From NCBI RefSeq assembly GCF_008728855.1, contig NZ_CP042906.1, positions 496,001 through 560,000 on the forward strand: a DNA stretch of 64,000 nucleotides, given 5' to 3'. This DNA comes from Hypericibacter terrae. Its GTDB lineage: Bacteria; Pseudomonadota; Alphaproteobacteria; Dongiales; Dongiaceae. Under the pieces are notes generated by a model. The model was given only the letters and a program-made list of their open reading frames with translations, was not told the origin of the DNA and did no database searches. Shown here piece after piece: positions 16,023-23,975 of the stretch (the stretch's first letter is position 1; the number at the start of each line of letters is the position of its first letter). Both the position numbers and the translations under genes were made by a program.

Positions 16023-16051
16023 TTGGCGGTCTTGCCCTCGCGCGGTATGAT
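16023..16051 (+). promoter_or_regulatory. Putative sigma-70 promoter of the outer-membrane protein gene
   Basis: TTGGCG at 16023-16028 and TATGAT at 16046-16051 are separated by exactly 17 bases, about 43 bases upstream of the ATG at 16094. The other 250 bases of this gap show nothing else. Confidence 0.45.
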
Positions 16052-16093
16052 TCTGTTCCTGGTGGGAAAGGCCAGGAACATTCGGGGGGACTC

Positions 16094-17056
16094 ATGCCGA
16101 GGATGGATTCCGTCTTGGCGCTGGCCGTGGCCAGCGTGGTGTTGGCCTGCGCCTTGGGGGCAAAGGCGCAAGAGGCCGCGACGTCGTTGCAACCGGGCCA
16201 TCTCTATGCCGACGCGGCGGGGACGGCGCGGTACCTGCAGCTTCCGCAACTGCGGACCGGGTTTCAGCACACGCCCACCGGCCAGTCGGTCGACGACAAC
16301 AGCCTATGGATGGGCGGCGGCGAGCTGGCGGTCGGCTTTGTCCTGCCCGAGGGGTCAGATTTCCTGGGCTCGAGCACGCGAATCGAGCTGCGTGGCAATT
16401 TCGCCACCGGCGAAAGCGATTCCGGGTCGGTGGGGAACGCTGTCACCATCATTTCGACCAGCGGATTCTCCGCTTATAGCTGCAGCAACTGCTCGGTGTC
16501 GTCGAACCGCGACGTTTCCTTGTTCGGCGGCCAGCTTCTGCTGCGGACCGACGTCGCCCTGTCGCCTTCGGTGAACCTGTCGCTCTCCGCGGGGCCCAGC
16601 TATTCGGGGCTCTATCAGGACGAGCAAGCCAAGATGTCGGGCGCCTCGATCGTGACCGGCCGCAGGCTGTCGCTCGATACCGACTATTACGGCGCGGATC
16701 TGGGCGCCGATGTGGCGGTGAAGGTCGGCGGCGGCGTCTCGCTCCTGGCCGGCGCCGACATCGACCTGTCCTACGCCTCGGCCAACCTCCATTACAAAGG
16801 CGGGCCCAGCAACAGCACCATGGTCGATGCGGGCTTCACCAGCTTCAACGACAGCGCCGTCTCGGCGCATCCGGAGCTGCGGATCGGCGCGGCTTACAAT
16901 GCCGGCTTCGCCACCCTCGGCGTCAAAGGGTTCGTCGATTATTTTTCCTATGTCCCGGTCGCGGATGCGCCGACGGCGAGCACGCAGACCGCCAAGGTCC
17001 AGAGCGGCGATGCCTGGAGCGCCGGCGGGGACCTGACCGTCACGGTCCCGTTCTGA
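16094..17056 (+). CDS. Probable outer-membrane beta-barrel protein
   Basis: A 320-residue protein with a signal peptide (hydrophobic core about residues 6-22, cleavage after AKA at about 25). The mature part alternates polar and hydrophobic residues in many short strands, rich in Gly, Ser and Asn. It ends in a phenylalanine after DLTVTVPF, the usual C-terminal signature of Gram-negative barrel proteins. A small cysteine cluster, YSCSNCSVSSN (about residues 132-142), is unusual in this class and could be an extracellular disulfide loop. I do not recognise a named family. ATG 16094 follows CGGGGGGACTC. The gene has its own apparent promoter and no operon partner. Confidence 0.68.
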   Translation: MPRMDSVLALAVASVVLACALGAKAQEAATSLQPGHLYADAAGTARYLQLPQLRTGFQHTPTGQSVDDNSLWMGGGELAVGFVLPEGSDFLGSSTRIELRGNFATGESDSGSVGNAVTIISTSGFSAYSCSNCSVSSNRDVSLFGGQLLLRTDVALSPSVNLSLSAGPSYSGLYQDEQAKMSGASIVTGRRLSLDTDYYGADLGADVAVKVGGGVSLLAGADIDLSYASANLHYKGGPSNSTMVDAGFTSFNDSAVSAHPELRIGAAYNAGFATLGVKGFVDYFSYVPVADAPTASTQTAKVQSGDAWSAGGDLTVTVPF

Positions 17057-17140
17057 TGGCGCCGGGCGGGACCCGGCGGTCCGGCCCGGCGTGACGATGA
17101 CGATGGGCCGTGACGGGGCGGCAGGCAGCCGCCCTCGGCC

Positions 17141-17314
17141 TCAGTTCATCGCCTGGTTGGCCTTGTTCTCGATGAAGGTGCCGGTGTTGCGGATATCGCG
17201 GCCGAAGCCGGCCGTCGTGTTGCAGCCGGTCAGCGCCAGGGCGGTCAAGGTGAGCAGGAAGGCCGTCCAGGCCTTCCAGGCGGGCATCCGGGTTCGGGTG
17301 GTCGCGGCGATCAT
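17141..17314 (-). CDS. Entericidin A/B family lipoprotein
   Basis: A 57-residue small gene. ATG 17314 has CGAGGA ten bases upstream. After a basic start and a hydrophobic helix (WTAFLLTLTALALTG) there is a lipobox with Cys31 (LTGC), so the mature lipoprotein begins CNTTAGFGRDIRNTG. The motif of a lipid-bearing cysteine followed by NT-AGFG-D is the entericidin signature. Entericidins are tiny outer-membrane or periplasmic lipoproteins, described as a toxin/antidote pair (EcnB/EcnA) in Escherichia coli that affects lysis. Only one is found here, as in most alphaproteobacteria, where they are better regarded as envelope-stress lipoproteins. It is convergent with the barrel gene at 16094. Confidence 0.85.
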   Translation of the reverse strand: MIAATTRTRMPAWKAWTAFLLTLTALALTGCNTTAGFGRDIRNTGTFIENKANQAMN

Positions 17315-17430
17315 CGTCTGAAATTCCTCGGATCTTGAAATTCCGACGATTCAACAACAGCGCCGGGGCGGCCTCAAGACCGCCCGCGGCCTGCCCGTTT
17401 TCTGTCACAGGCCCGGTCTGGAGCCTGATC

Positions 17431-17455
17431 GTCACAAGTCGTTTCGACTTGTGAC
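17431..17455. repeat. Perfect palindrome with 3-base loop
   Basis: GTCACAAGTCG (17431-17441) and CGACTTGTGAC (17445-17455) form an 11-bp perfect stem around TTT. It lies about 115 bases upstream of the entericidin start and downstream of the GST gene on the same strand. It may be a terminator or an operator. Confidence 0.6.
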
Positions 17456-17480
17456 GTGAATCAGTCTCCGGTTGTTCGAA

Positions 17481-17532
17481 TCAGAGCAAGATTCACGGAT
17501 CAGCTTGATTCAAGCTGATCCGATCTTGCTCT
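17481..17532 (-). terminator. Nested long hairpin, probable terminator of the GST gene
   Basis: Outer arms CAGAGCAAGAT (17481-17491) and ATCTTGCTCTG (17522-17532) and inner arms GGATCAGCTTGA (17496-17507) and TCAAGCTGATCC (17509-17520) make an almost uninterrupted stem of 23 base pairs with a TCAC/G internal bulge and a one-base centre. It starts 12 bases after the GST stop codon, so a terminator role is likely, but there is no clear T-run. Confidence 0.55.
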
Positions 17533-17544
17533 GGTGGCTGCGGC

Positions 17545-18237
17545 TCACTCCGCCGCGGCCCTCGGCCCGTCGACGAACTGCGAGATCCATTTGTTGCGGC
17601 GCTTGACCATGTCGCGATACATGGCCTCGAACTCGGCCGGCGGGAAGCTGTGGGTCGAGGGCCGCGCGACCAGCGCCTCGGCCCAGGCCTTGACCCGCGG
17701 GAACTTGTCGATATGGCCGATCTTGCGGATCCGCTCGAGGAAGAGATGGCGCTGGAGGAAGGGCGCGTAGGCCGCGTCCACCAGCGAATAGCGGGCGCCG
17801 TTGAAGAGGGGACCGCCGCTCTGGCGCTCGAGCGCCCGCTCGAGCTTCTCGAAGGCGGCCGGCACCAGCGCCGCCGCCTTGTCGAATTCGGCCTCGCTGT
17901 CGACATAGGCATGGGCCGAGGTGATGTCGACGAAGCTCGGCATGTACTCGATCCAGGCGCGGTGGACGGCGCGCTCGACCGGATCCCCGGGATGGAGCCG
18001 CGGCGCGGCCGTCTCGTCGAGATATTCGGCGATGGCGCCGGACTCGAACAGCGCCCGGTGATCGTCGAGCCGCAGCACCGGCACCTTGTTGTGCGGCGAG
18101 ATCGCGCGGAACCAGTCGGGCCGGTTGTCGGCCTCGATATGGATGAACTCGAAATCGATCTTCTTCTCGCGCAGCACGATCGCGACGCGCTGCACCCAGG
18201 GGCAGCCCTTGAAACTGACCAGTTGCATCTTCGCCAT
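17545..18237 (-). CDS. Glutathione S-transferase family protein
   Basis: A 230-residue protein. The thioredoxin-like domain opens with MQLVSFKGCPWVQRVAIVL. Cys12 in the CPWVQR motif is the expected active-site cysteine, as in omega-, lambda- and beta-like GSTs that carry out thiol-transfer or dehalogenation-type chemistry. SPHNKVPVLRLDDHRALFES (about residues 48-67) is the cis-proline loop with the ES turn that binds glutathione. The C-terminal helical domain has YSLVDAAYAPFLQR, the usual N-capping Asp helix. ATG 18237 follows GAGGCCGCC. It has no sequence-level link to the other GST at 12177 beyond family. A long nested hairpin follows the stop. Confidence 0.92.
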   Translation of the reverse strand: MAKMQLVSFKGCPWVQRVAIVLREKKIDFEFIHIEADNRPDWFRAISPHNKVPVLRLDDHRALFESGAIAEYLDETAAPRLHPGDPVERAVHRAWIEYMPSFVDITSAHAYVDSEAEFDKAAALVPAAFEKLERALERQSGGPLFNGARYSLVDAAYAPFLQRHLFLERIRKIGHIDKFPRVKAWAEALVARPSTHSFPPAEFEAMYRDMVKRRNKWISQFVDGPRAAAE

Positions 18238-18355
18238 GGCGGCCTCGCTGATGGATCGGGGATGGGACAGTCTCGCATGGTTGCGCGCGGTCGGTCAAAG
18301 CACCGGGCGTTCCGCGCCTGCGCCGGCCTCGAGCAGGGGCGAGTGGCCAGGCCGC

Positions 18356-18511
18356 GGACTCATAAGCGCGAAGCCATAGGCGGATCGCTGCGAACTTGAC
18401 GAAGGCGAGAACGTTCGCGGCGCGCTTCTCGTGCCGTGTCGCGATTCGACGGTAGTGCTTGATCCGGTTGAAGAAGCGCTCGAGGTGGGTCTTCTTGCAT
18501 GCCTGATCCAA
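18356..18511 (-). pseudogene. IS5-family transposase C-terminal fragment
   Basis: About 52 codons read KKTHLERFFNRIKHYRRIAT, RHEKRAANVLAFVKFAAIRL and WLRAYES (segments given separately). This is the characteristic end of IS5-group transposases, with the RxxxERFFNRIKxxRRIATRxEK block that carries the last catalytic Glu. The N-terminal two thirds, the other catalytic acids and the element ends are missing. The fragment is abutted on its upstream side by a dispersed repeat (18501-18588). The rest of the gap 18238-18707 shows no gene. It marks the left edge of the accessory patchwork. Confidence 0.8.
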
Positions 18512-18588
18512 TGTCCGAACCCAGCCCGTAAGCGGCCGCCTGATCCCGACTTCTGTCGCTTCCGCAGATGACCCAAAGCGGACGTCAT
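18501..18588. repeat. Dispersed 88-base repeat R3, copy a
   Basis: It shares with 20306-20392, in the same orientation, the order GCCTGATCC-ATGTCCG, AAGCGGCCGC, TTCTG-C-CTT, GCAGATGACCCAAAGCGG. Read on the minus strand it gives the pseudo-peptide type ALGHLRKRQKS-GGRLRAxxGH, which recurs in many alphaproteobacterial intergenic regions. I treat it as a repeat, not a gene. Confidence 0.7.
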
Positions 18589-18707
18589 GCCGACAGCTTG
18601 GCAGATCACCAACGGGTCGACTGCGGAGCTATCGGCCAGCGTTGCATCTCCGCTGACCGCGCGGCTGAAGTTCGTATGTCTGCACGACATTTCCGGCCGA
18701 AGACCGC

Positions 18708-20063
18708 TCACATGCAGGCGCCCATAATGACGCTTGCGCTCGGCAATGCTTCCAATCGGTCGACCAGCGACGCCAGCTGGCCGCTTCTGCTCCTGCCGAG
18801 AACCGGATCGACCAGGCAATGGAACTTTTCGGCCACGCGTCGTCCCTGTTCTTCACGATCCTTCATCGGTATCCCGCAATCCTGCCTGGCGCCGAAATCT
18901 CGGCCATCGTGGAGCTGGACCTCCATTTCGCTCTCTGTGAGAGCAAGATCGGGTGACAATTCCACGGCAACCTTGCCACGAATGGCGTTTAGCGCTGGTG
19001 ATTGGGCATTTGCATCGCAGAATACGGCGGGACGCGATGTCTCCATTCCGGCTAGCGACAGAGCCGTCGTCGCGCGCAGGCTAAATTTCATCTCCATGCC
19101 GGTTCGCGGCTCTTCAATATTGCAGATTTCGTTGCAGTGGCTGTTCGCCCGCACGCGGACAGCGCGTATCTCCTCCGGCAAGAAGCCATGCGCTCGGCGG
19201 AGCCGGTGGCCGCATTCCATCGCCGCTTGCGTTTCATAGCAGGCGGCGTGAAATTTGAAGAGGTTGTTGAAGAGATGGTATCCGGCATCGGGATCCCGAA
19301 GCGCGGCATCGCTGTTGAAATCGGAGCTGTGCGTGGCAGCAAACCCCTGCGCACATTCAAGCGCATCTTCGCGGCTGTCAAAGCCACGCCGCGCTAACGT
19401 TGCCGCGAAGAGCCCGGTCGCCGCCGCCGCTCCCGCATGTAACGCCTTGCATGAGGTTCCAAACATCGCCTTAAGGCCGGCGGTGCGGGTTGCGGCGATG
19501 CCGAGTGCGCGAGCTGTCGCAGCGCGGTCCAATCCGATAAGCCGCGCGCATGCAGCGGCTGCCCCTAGACTGCCGATCGTGGCCGTTGCATGAAACCCAC
19601 GTGTGTAGTGCCCCGGCGCAACCAGAAGCGCGATGCGGCAGGTCGTTTCATAGCCGGTCAGGAAGGCATTCATCACTTCCGACCCGTTCGCGCCCTCGCG
19701 TTCTGCCAGCGCTAACACAGCGGCTAGAATCGGTGCCGTGCAGTGGCCAGGCAACGTGAGATTGACGTCGTCATAGTCGAGCAAGTGCGAGATTGTACCG
19801 TTCAGCAGGGCCGCCTGTTGGGTCGGCAGGCGCTTGGGGCTCCCGAATACGAATGCCTGCGGATGACCGCCTTGCTCCTCCAACTCCTCCCGCAGGACCA
19901 GCACAGGAGGGTCCGAGGCAGCGGCGATGGACACACCGAGCCAGTCGAGCAGGCTTTGCTTGATGAGCAACGGCAGATCCGGCGACCCGTCTTGCCAGCG
20001 CAGCACCATCACCTTGTCCACGAGAGTCCTTGTGATGGCGCCGTCGGCGGCGAGTCGCTTCAT
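18708..20063 (-). CDS. MmgE/PrpD family protein
   Basis: A 451-residue protein of normal family length. ATG 20063. It shows the MmgE/PrpD all-helical first domain with LLDWLGVSIAAASDPP, NGTISHLLDYDDVN (about residues 88-101) and GYETTCRIALLVAPGHYTRGF, shortened here; H-x-T then G starts the characteristic GFHATATIGSLGAAAACARL. The second, smaller domain contains FKFHAACYETQAAME. Known members are 2-methylcitrate dehydratase (PrpD), cis-aconitate decarboxylase and iminodisuccinate epimerase. Without prpB/prpC next to it, the substrate is undecided. Codon use looks less GC-biased than in the surrounding core genes. It is isolated within the accessory patchwork. Confidence 0.9.
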   Translation of the reverse strand: MKRLAADGAITRTLVDKVMVLRWQDGSPDLPLLIKQSLLDWLGVSIAAASDPPVLVLREELEEQGGHPQAFVFGSPKRLPTQQAALLNGTISHLLDYDDVNLTLPGHCTAPILAAVLALAEREGANGSEVMNAFLTGYETTCRIALLVAPGHYTRGFHATATIGSLGAAAACARLIGLDRAATARALGIAATRTAGLKAMFGTSCKALHAGAAAATGLFAATLARRGFDSREDALECAQGFAATHSSDFNSDAALRDPDAGYHLFNNLFKFHAACYETQAAMECGHRLRRAHGFLPEEIRAVRVRANSHCNEICNIEEPRTGMEMKFSLRATTALSLAGMETSRPAVFCDANAQSPALNAIRGKVAVELSPDLALTESEMEVQLHDGRDFGARQDCGIPMKDREEQGRRVAEKFHCLVDPVLGRSRSGQLASLVDRLEALPSASVIMGACM

Positions 20064-20305
20064 TGAAGGCCCCGAAATATCTGCCTATTCGAAAGGCGGC
20101 CGCCCCGGTTTCGCGGCCAGAAAAAATCGGTTTCCGTGTTGATCGGCAGCCTTCATCCTAAGCGATAGGCGCGTGATCCTCCAATATGTGATGGTGGCGC
20201 TCAAGGGAGACATCGCGGACGGTGCGCAGCGTCATCGCTCAAGCAAGGCGACGAACTGAAGGGGTCGATGCTTCGGTACTTGACGCTGAACGGCGATTCT
20301 CGCGT

Positions 20306-20392
20306 GCCTGATCCTATGTCCGGTTTCAGCCCTCAAGCGGCCGCAAATTACGGATTTCTGCCACTTTTGCAGATGACCCAAAGCGGCCATCC
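20306..20392. repeat. Dispersed repeat R3, copy b
   Basis: The second full copy of R3, about 1.8 kb from copy a and in the same orientation; it lies in the gap 20064-20464 between the divergent MmgE/PrpD and cyclase genes. It includes CAAGCGGCCGCAAATTACGG and TTGCAGATGACCCAAAGCGG. No clear promoter motif was found in the rest of this 400-base gap. Confidence 0.75.
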
Positions 20393-20464
20393 GGTGGAAT
20401 AGACTCCCTTCGGGGGTGCTCATACAATCCGGGGCATAGCGTCCTCTGAGGGCAGCCGCACCCC

Positions 20465-22258
20465 ATGGCCGAAGAACGCGTCCAGCGTCGCCTTGCCGCG
20501 ATCCTCGCCGCCGATGTGGTCGGCTACAGCCGCCTGATGGAGCGGGACGAGGCAGGCACGTTAGCGGCGCTCAAGGCACGGCGCCGTGACGTATTGAACC
20601 CCCTAGTCTCCAAACACCAGGGCCGCATCTTCAAGACGACCGGCGACGGCGTGCTGGTAGAGTTCGGAAGTGCCGTCAACGCGGTTCACTGCGCCGTCGA
20701 TCTCCAACAAGGCATGGCCGCCGCCAACGCCGACCAGCCCGAGGACCTGCACATTGTGCTGCGCATCGGGGTCAATCTGGGAGATGTCATGGTCGAGGGC
20801 AGCGACCTCTACGGAGACGGCATCAATATCGCAGCTCGGCTCGAGGCCGTCGCCGAGCCAGGCGGCATTTTGTTGTCCGGAACGGCCTACGACCAGGTCA
20901 AGAACAAGATCAAAACCACCTTCGTCGACATTGGCCCCCAGACCTTGAAAAACATCGCCGAACCGGTTCGCGCCTATCGCGTCACCGACACACCAACCGT
21001 TGCAGTCGTGGCGCCCAAAATCGCGGCCGGCAAACCTTCCATCGCCGTGCTGCCCTTCACCAACATGTCCGGCGATCCGGAACAGGAGTATTTCTCCGAC
21101 GGCATTACCGAGGACATCATCATCGAGCTGTCGCGCTTCCGCGATCTAGCGGTTGTAGCCCGAAACTCGTCGTATGCCTATCGCGGCAATACGGTTTCGA
21201 TCCAGCAAGTCGGGCGCGAACTCCGCGCTGATTTCGTGCTGGAGGGCAGCGTTCGCAAAATGGGCAATCGTATCCGCATCAACGCCCAGCTCATCGATGC
21301 TGCCACGGGAAGGCATGTCTGGGCAGAGCGCTATGACCGGAGCATGGAGGACGTTTTCGCCATCCATGATGAGATCATCGCGACAATCGTCTCGAGTTTG
21401 ACCGGCCAGATCGACAGCACCATCGTGCTCCGGGCGCGAGCAAAGCCGCCGGCTAGTTGGCAGGCCTATGACCATGTGCTGTCCGGTATCGCCGCGCTCG
21501 TCGTTGAGCGCTTTTCTCGGGACGTATACCTGCGCGCCATCGGGAATTTCGAGCGCGCCACCGAGATCGATCCACAATATGCTCGAGCGTTTGGCTGGAT
21601 CGCGCTTTGCTACAACCGAATGGCACTTTTCTTCTGCAAAGGCAGCGAAGAGGAATACACCCGGCTGCGCGCACTAAGTCGAGAGAACGCACGCCGGGCG
21701 GTGGCGCTTGATGGCAACAATGCCGAGGCCCTTAACCTCTTGGGTTGGTCGCAAATCTGGGAGGGAAGTTTCGCGGAAGGTGAGCGTCTCGTCGAACGTG
21801 CATATTCTATCAATCCGAATGATGGCGTCGGCGCACTGAGATTCGCAACGGCATTGATATATGTGGGTAAACCCGAGCAGGCAGTTCGGTTGGCGGAGGC
21901 GGTGATTCAGCATACCAGACCGCATCCGGAATGGTTCCTGTCCGATCTGGCGGAAGCCTACTTCTACGCGCGCCGAAATGACGAATCCGTGGCGCTGTTT
22001 GAGAAAGTGCCGGATGTGGAAATCAACGAGAATCGCGCGGCCGCCGTCTGTGCCTTTGCCTATGCCGGCCAGCTGGATCGTGCACGGCTTCAGGCTGACC
22101 GATATGCGGCGCAGATGCGCGCGAATTGGATCGGTGATCCAAATGCGGGAATAGCAGAAATGCTGGAGTGGGAGTTCCAGCACTTCCTGCCGCGAAGTCG
22201 GCCGGAAGATATCGACTATGTCCGTGACGGCCTGCGCAAGGCCGGGATGCCAGCATGA
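20465..22258 (+). CDS. Class III adenylate/guanylate cyclase with TolB-like and TPR domains
   Basis: 597 residues in three parts. Residues 1-175 are a class III nucleotide cyclase catalytic domain, with metal ligands Asp17 (LAADVVGYSRLM) and Asp60 (KTTGDGVLVEF) and the transition-state pair Asn120 and Arg124 (GDGINIAARLEA). Residues about 195-320 are a TolB/FlgO-like domain: KPSIAVLPFTNMSGDPEQEY, ITEDIIIELSRF and LEGSVRKMGNRIRINAQLID. The rest is TPR repeats (for example YARAFGWIALCYNRMALFF). Proteins of this architecture are abundant in rhizobia and relatives and are cytoplasmic. The catalytic residues suggest an active cyclase; substrate (ATP or GTP) is not decided here. The output half closely resembles that of the SARP protein at 28637. 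Confidence 0.92.
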   Translation: MAEERVQRRLAAILAADVVGYSRLMERDEAGTLAALKARRRDVLNPLVSKHQGRIFKTTGDGVLVEFGSAVNAVHCAVDLQQGMAAANADQPEDLHIVLRIGVNLGDVMVEGSDLYGDGINIAARLEAVAEPGGILLSGTAYDQVKNKIKTTFVDIGPQTLKNIAEPVRAYRVTDTPTVAVVAPKIAAGKPSIAVLPFTNMSGDPEQEYFSDGITEDIIIELSRFRDLAVVARNSSYAYRGNTVSIQQVGRELRADFVLEGSVRKMGNRIRINAQLIDAATGRHVWAERYDRSMEDVFAIHDEIIATIVSSLTGQIDSTIVLRARAKPPASWQAYDHVLSGIAALVVERFSRDVYLRAIGNFERATEIDPQYARAFGWIALCYNRMALFFCKGSEEEYTRLRALSRENARRAVALDGNNAEALNLLGWSQIWEGSFAEGERLVERAYSINPNDGVGALRFATALIYVGKPEQAVRLAEAVIQHTRPHPEWFLSDLAEAYFYARRNDESVALFEKVPDVEINENRAAAVCAFAYAGQLDRARLQADRYAAQMRANWIGDPNAGIAEMLEWEFQHFLPRSRPEDIDYVRDGLRKAGMPA

Positions 22259-22570
22259 TGTCCCACTCCTTCCGCTTTTGGCACTAAGCGGCGGTCCTCG
22301 CGCGCTGAACTTGGCGTCCGGTTTCGGCCCTTAAGCGGCTGCTAGGCGCGGCTTCCTGTCCTTATGTAGATTGCCCGGAACGGACACTTGCCATGTCAGG
22401 CTTCTTACGAGAAAGCGGAATCCGGCCAATCCAACAGCTGTCACAAATATCGGGTCTAGTCCCCGTCACTCGAACGAAGGTTGGCTTGGAGTAGCGCTAG
22501 AACATGTTGCGTGGCTGGCGCCAGCTGAGCAATGGAGCTGGCGCGCGGCGCTTGCCAATAGGAGGCGATT
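22259..22570. other. Intergenic region with partial R3 repeat
   Basis: 312 bases without a gene. At 22317-22342 it carries TCCGGTTTCGGCCCTTAAGC and the following GGCTGC, matching the middle of the R3 repeat. A strong ribosome binding site (ATAGGAGGCG) stands just before the ATG at 22571. Confidence 0.5.
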
Positions 22571-23593
22571 ATGTCGGAGCTAGATCCGTCACATATCATG
22601 CAAGTCGGGATGGGATTCTTTGCGTCGAAGACGCTGCTTTCAGCCGTCGAATTGGAACTCTTCACCAAACTCGCCATGCAGCCGATGACGGGCAAAGAGA
22701 TCGCCGCAGCTTTGCAACTTAATCCACGCGCCATTCCGGACTTTCCGGACGCACTGGTGGCTCTCAAGTTTCTTCAACGCGACGGCGACGGCCCCGATGC
22801 GCACTACTCGAATACGCCCGAGAGCACGTTTTTTCTGGATCGAAACAGCCCTGGCTACATCGGTGGCATCCTCGAGATGGCGAATGCCCGCCTGTATCGA
22901 TTCTGGGCAGACCTCACAGCGGCTCTCAAGACCGGCATGCCGCAAAATGAAACTAAGCAATCGGGAGAGCCGATGTGCGCGAAGCTCTACGCGGACCCGG
23001 CACGCCTCGAGCAGTTTATGAACGCCATGTCGGGGATTTCTGCTGGAAACTTCAAGGAGTTTGCCCGGAAATTCGATTTCTCTGGGTTCAAGACCCTTTG
23101 CGATGTCGGTGGCGCGACTGGACAGCTTTCCTGCATGGTCGCCGCAGCGAATCCGCACATGCGCTGCGCCAGTCTCGATCTCCCCAAAGTCGTGCCGATA
23201 GCCACACGCAAAATTCAGCAGGCGGGCCTGACCGACCGGGTAACGGCTCTCGGTGGCGACTTCTTGGCCGATCCATTGCCCAAGGCGGAGATCATCACCA
23301 TGGGGATGATCTTGCACGACTGGAACCTTGAGAAAAAGAAGCTGCTCATTCGCAAGGCGTATGACGCCTTGCCCCCAGGCGGGGCGTTTGTGGTTATCGA
23401 GGCGCTCATCGACGATGAAAGGCGCGAGAATGCGTTCGGCTTGATGATGTCTCTCAACATGCTGATCGAGTTTGGCGATGCCTTCGATTACTCGGGAGCC
23501 GACTTTGTGGGCTGGTGTCGCGAAGTCGGATTCCGGGATTTTCAGATCATCCCGCTGACGGGCCCGTCGAGCGCTGCGGTCGCCTACAAGTAG
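22571..23593 (+). CDS. SAM-dependent O-methyltransferase (family 2, acetylserotonin-type)
   Basis: 340 residues with an N-terminal winged-helix dimerisation domain (about residues 1-110, with VELELFTKLAMQPMTGKEIA and LNPRAIPDFPDALVALKFL) and a C-terminal Rossmann methyltransferase domain. SAM-binding motif I is FKTLCDVGGATGQLSCMVA (about 175-193). ITMGMILHDWNLEKKKLLIR (about 236-255) contains the HDW motif, whose His is the usual catalytic base in this family. VVIEALIDDERRENAFGLMM follows. Relatives methylate hydroxyls of polyketides, phenolics and carotenoid precursors. No biosynthetic cluster is next to it, so the substrate is unknown. The ATG at 22571 has AGGAGG at ideal spacing. Confidence 0.9.
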   Translation: MSELDPSHIMQVGMGFFASKTLLSAVELELFTKLAMQPMTGKEIAAALQLNPRAIPDFPDALVALKFLQRDGDGPDAHYSNTPESTFFLDRNSPGYIGGILEMANARLYRFWADLTAALKTGMPQNETKQSGEPMCAKLYADPARLEQFMNAMSGISAGNFKEFARKFDFSGFKTLCDVGGATGQLSCMVAAANPHMRCASLDLPKVVPIATRKIQQAGLTDRVTALGGDFLADPLPKAEIITMGMILHDWNLEKKKLLIRKAYDALPPGGAFVVIEALIDDERRENAFGLMMSLNMLIEFGDAFDYSGADFVGWCREVGFRDFQIIPLTGPSSAAVAYK

Positions 23594-23688
23594 CTAAATT
23601 ATGGTTCGATTTAGTCGCCTGAGTCCTCGATTCGGGCCAAGCGATTGCGTCTGGACTGTTTGTCGACCGCTTCGATAAACCAACAGGA

Positions 23689-23763
23689 TGTCCGCTAGTG
23701 GCACATTTCAGACCTAGGCGCAGAGCGCCGCCACTTCGCGCTTTGACCCAACTCGGACGTCCG
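23689..23763. repeat. Dispersed repeat R3, divergent copy
   Basis: The gap 23594-23975 has no gene. It carries a diverged relative of R3: ATGTCCGCTAGTGGCACATT at the left and CTTTGACCCAACTCGGACGT at the right, with an altered middle. A still weaker trace (GAGTTTGACCCAAACAGACC) lies near 25339. Confidence 0.5.
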
Positions 23764-23975
23764 GCCCGGATAGACGCCTCGACCATGATCGTGCATCCTT
23801 AGCTGAATAGGCTCTCGACCAGGTTGCTGGTGCGGATTTCAGTCCGCGCGCCAACGCGAGCGTTAGCCACCGGACGCGGGCCAAGAGTCTCGCGACCTGG
23901 CGATCGTGTCTCGCCAGCGAGCGCGCACCGGGCGAACCGTTCACCTGAGTGCATTCACCTGCGAAAGGAACTGCC

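Noticed and set aside
20465-22258. CBASS-type signalling linked to the patatin gene
   Set aside because: The cyclase here is a class III adenylate/guanylate cyclase, not a CD-NTase, and lies 33 kb from the patatin-like gene.
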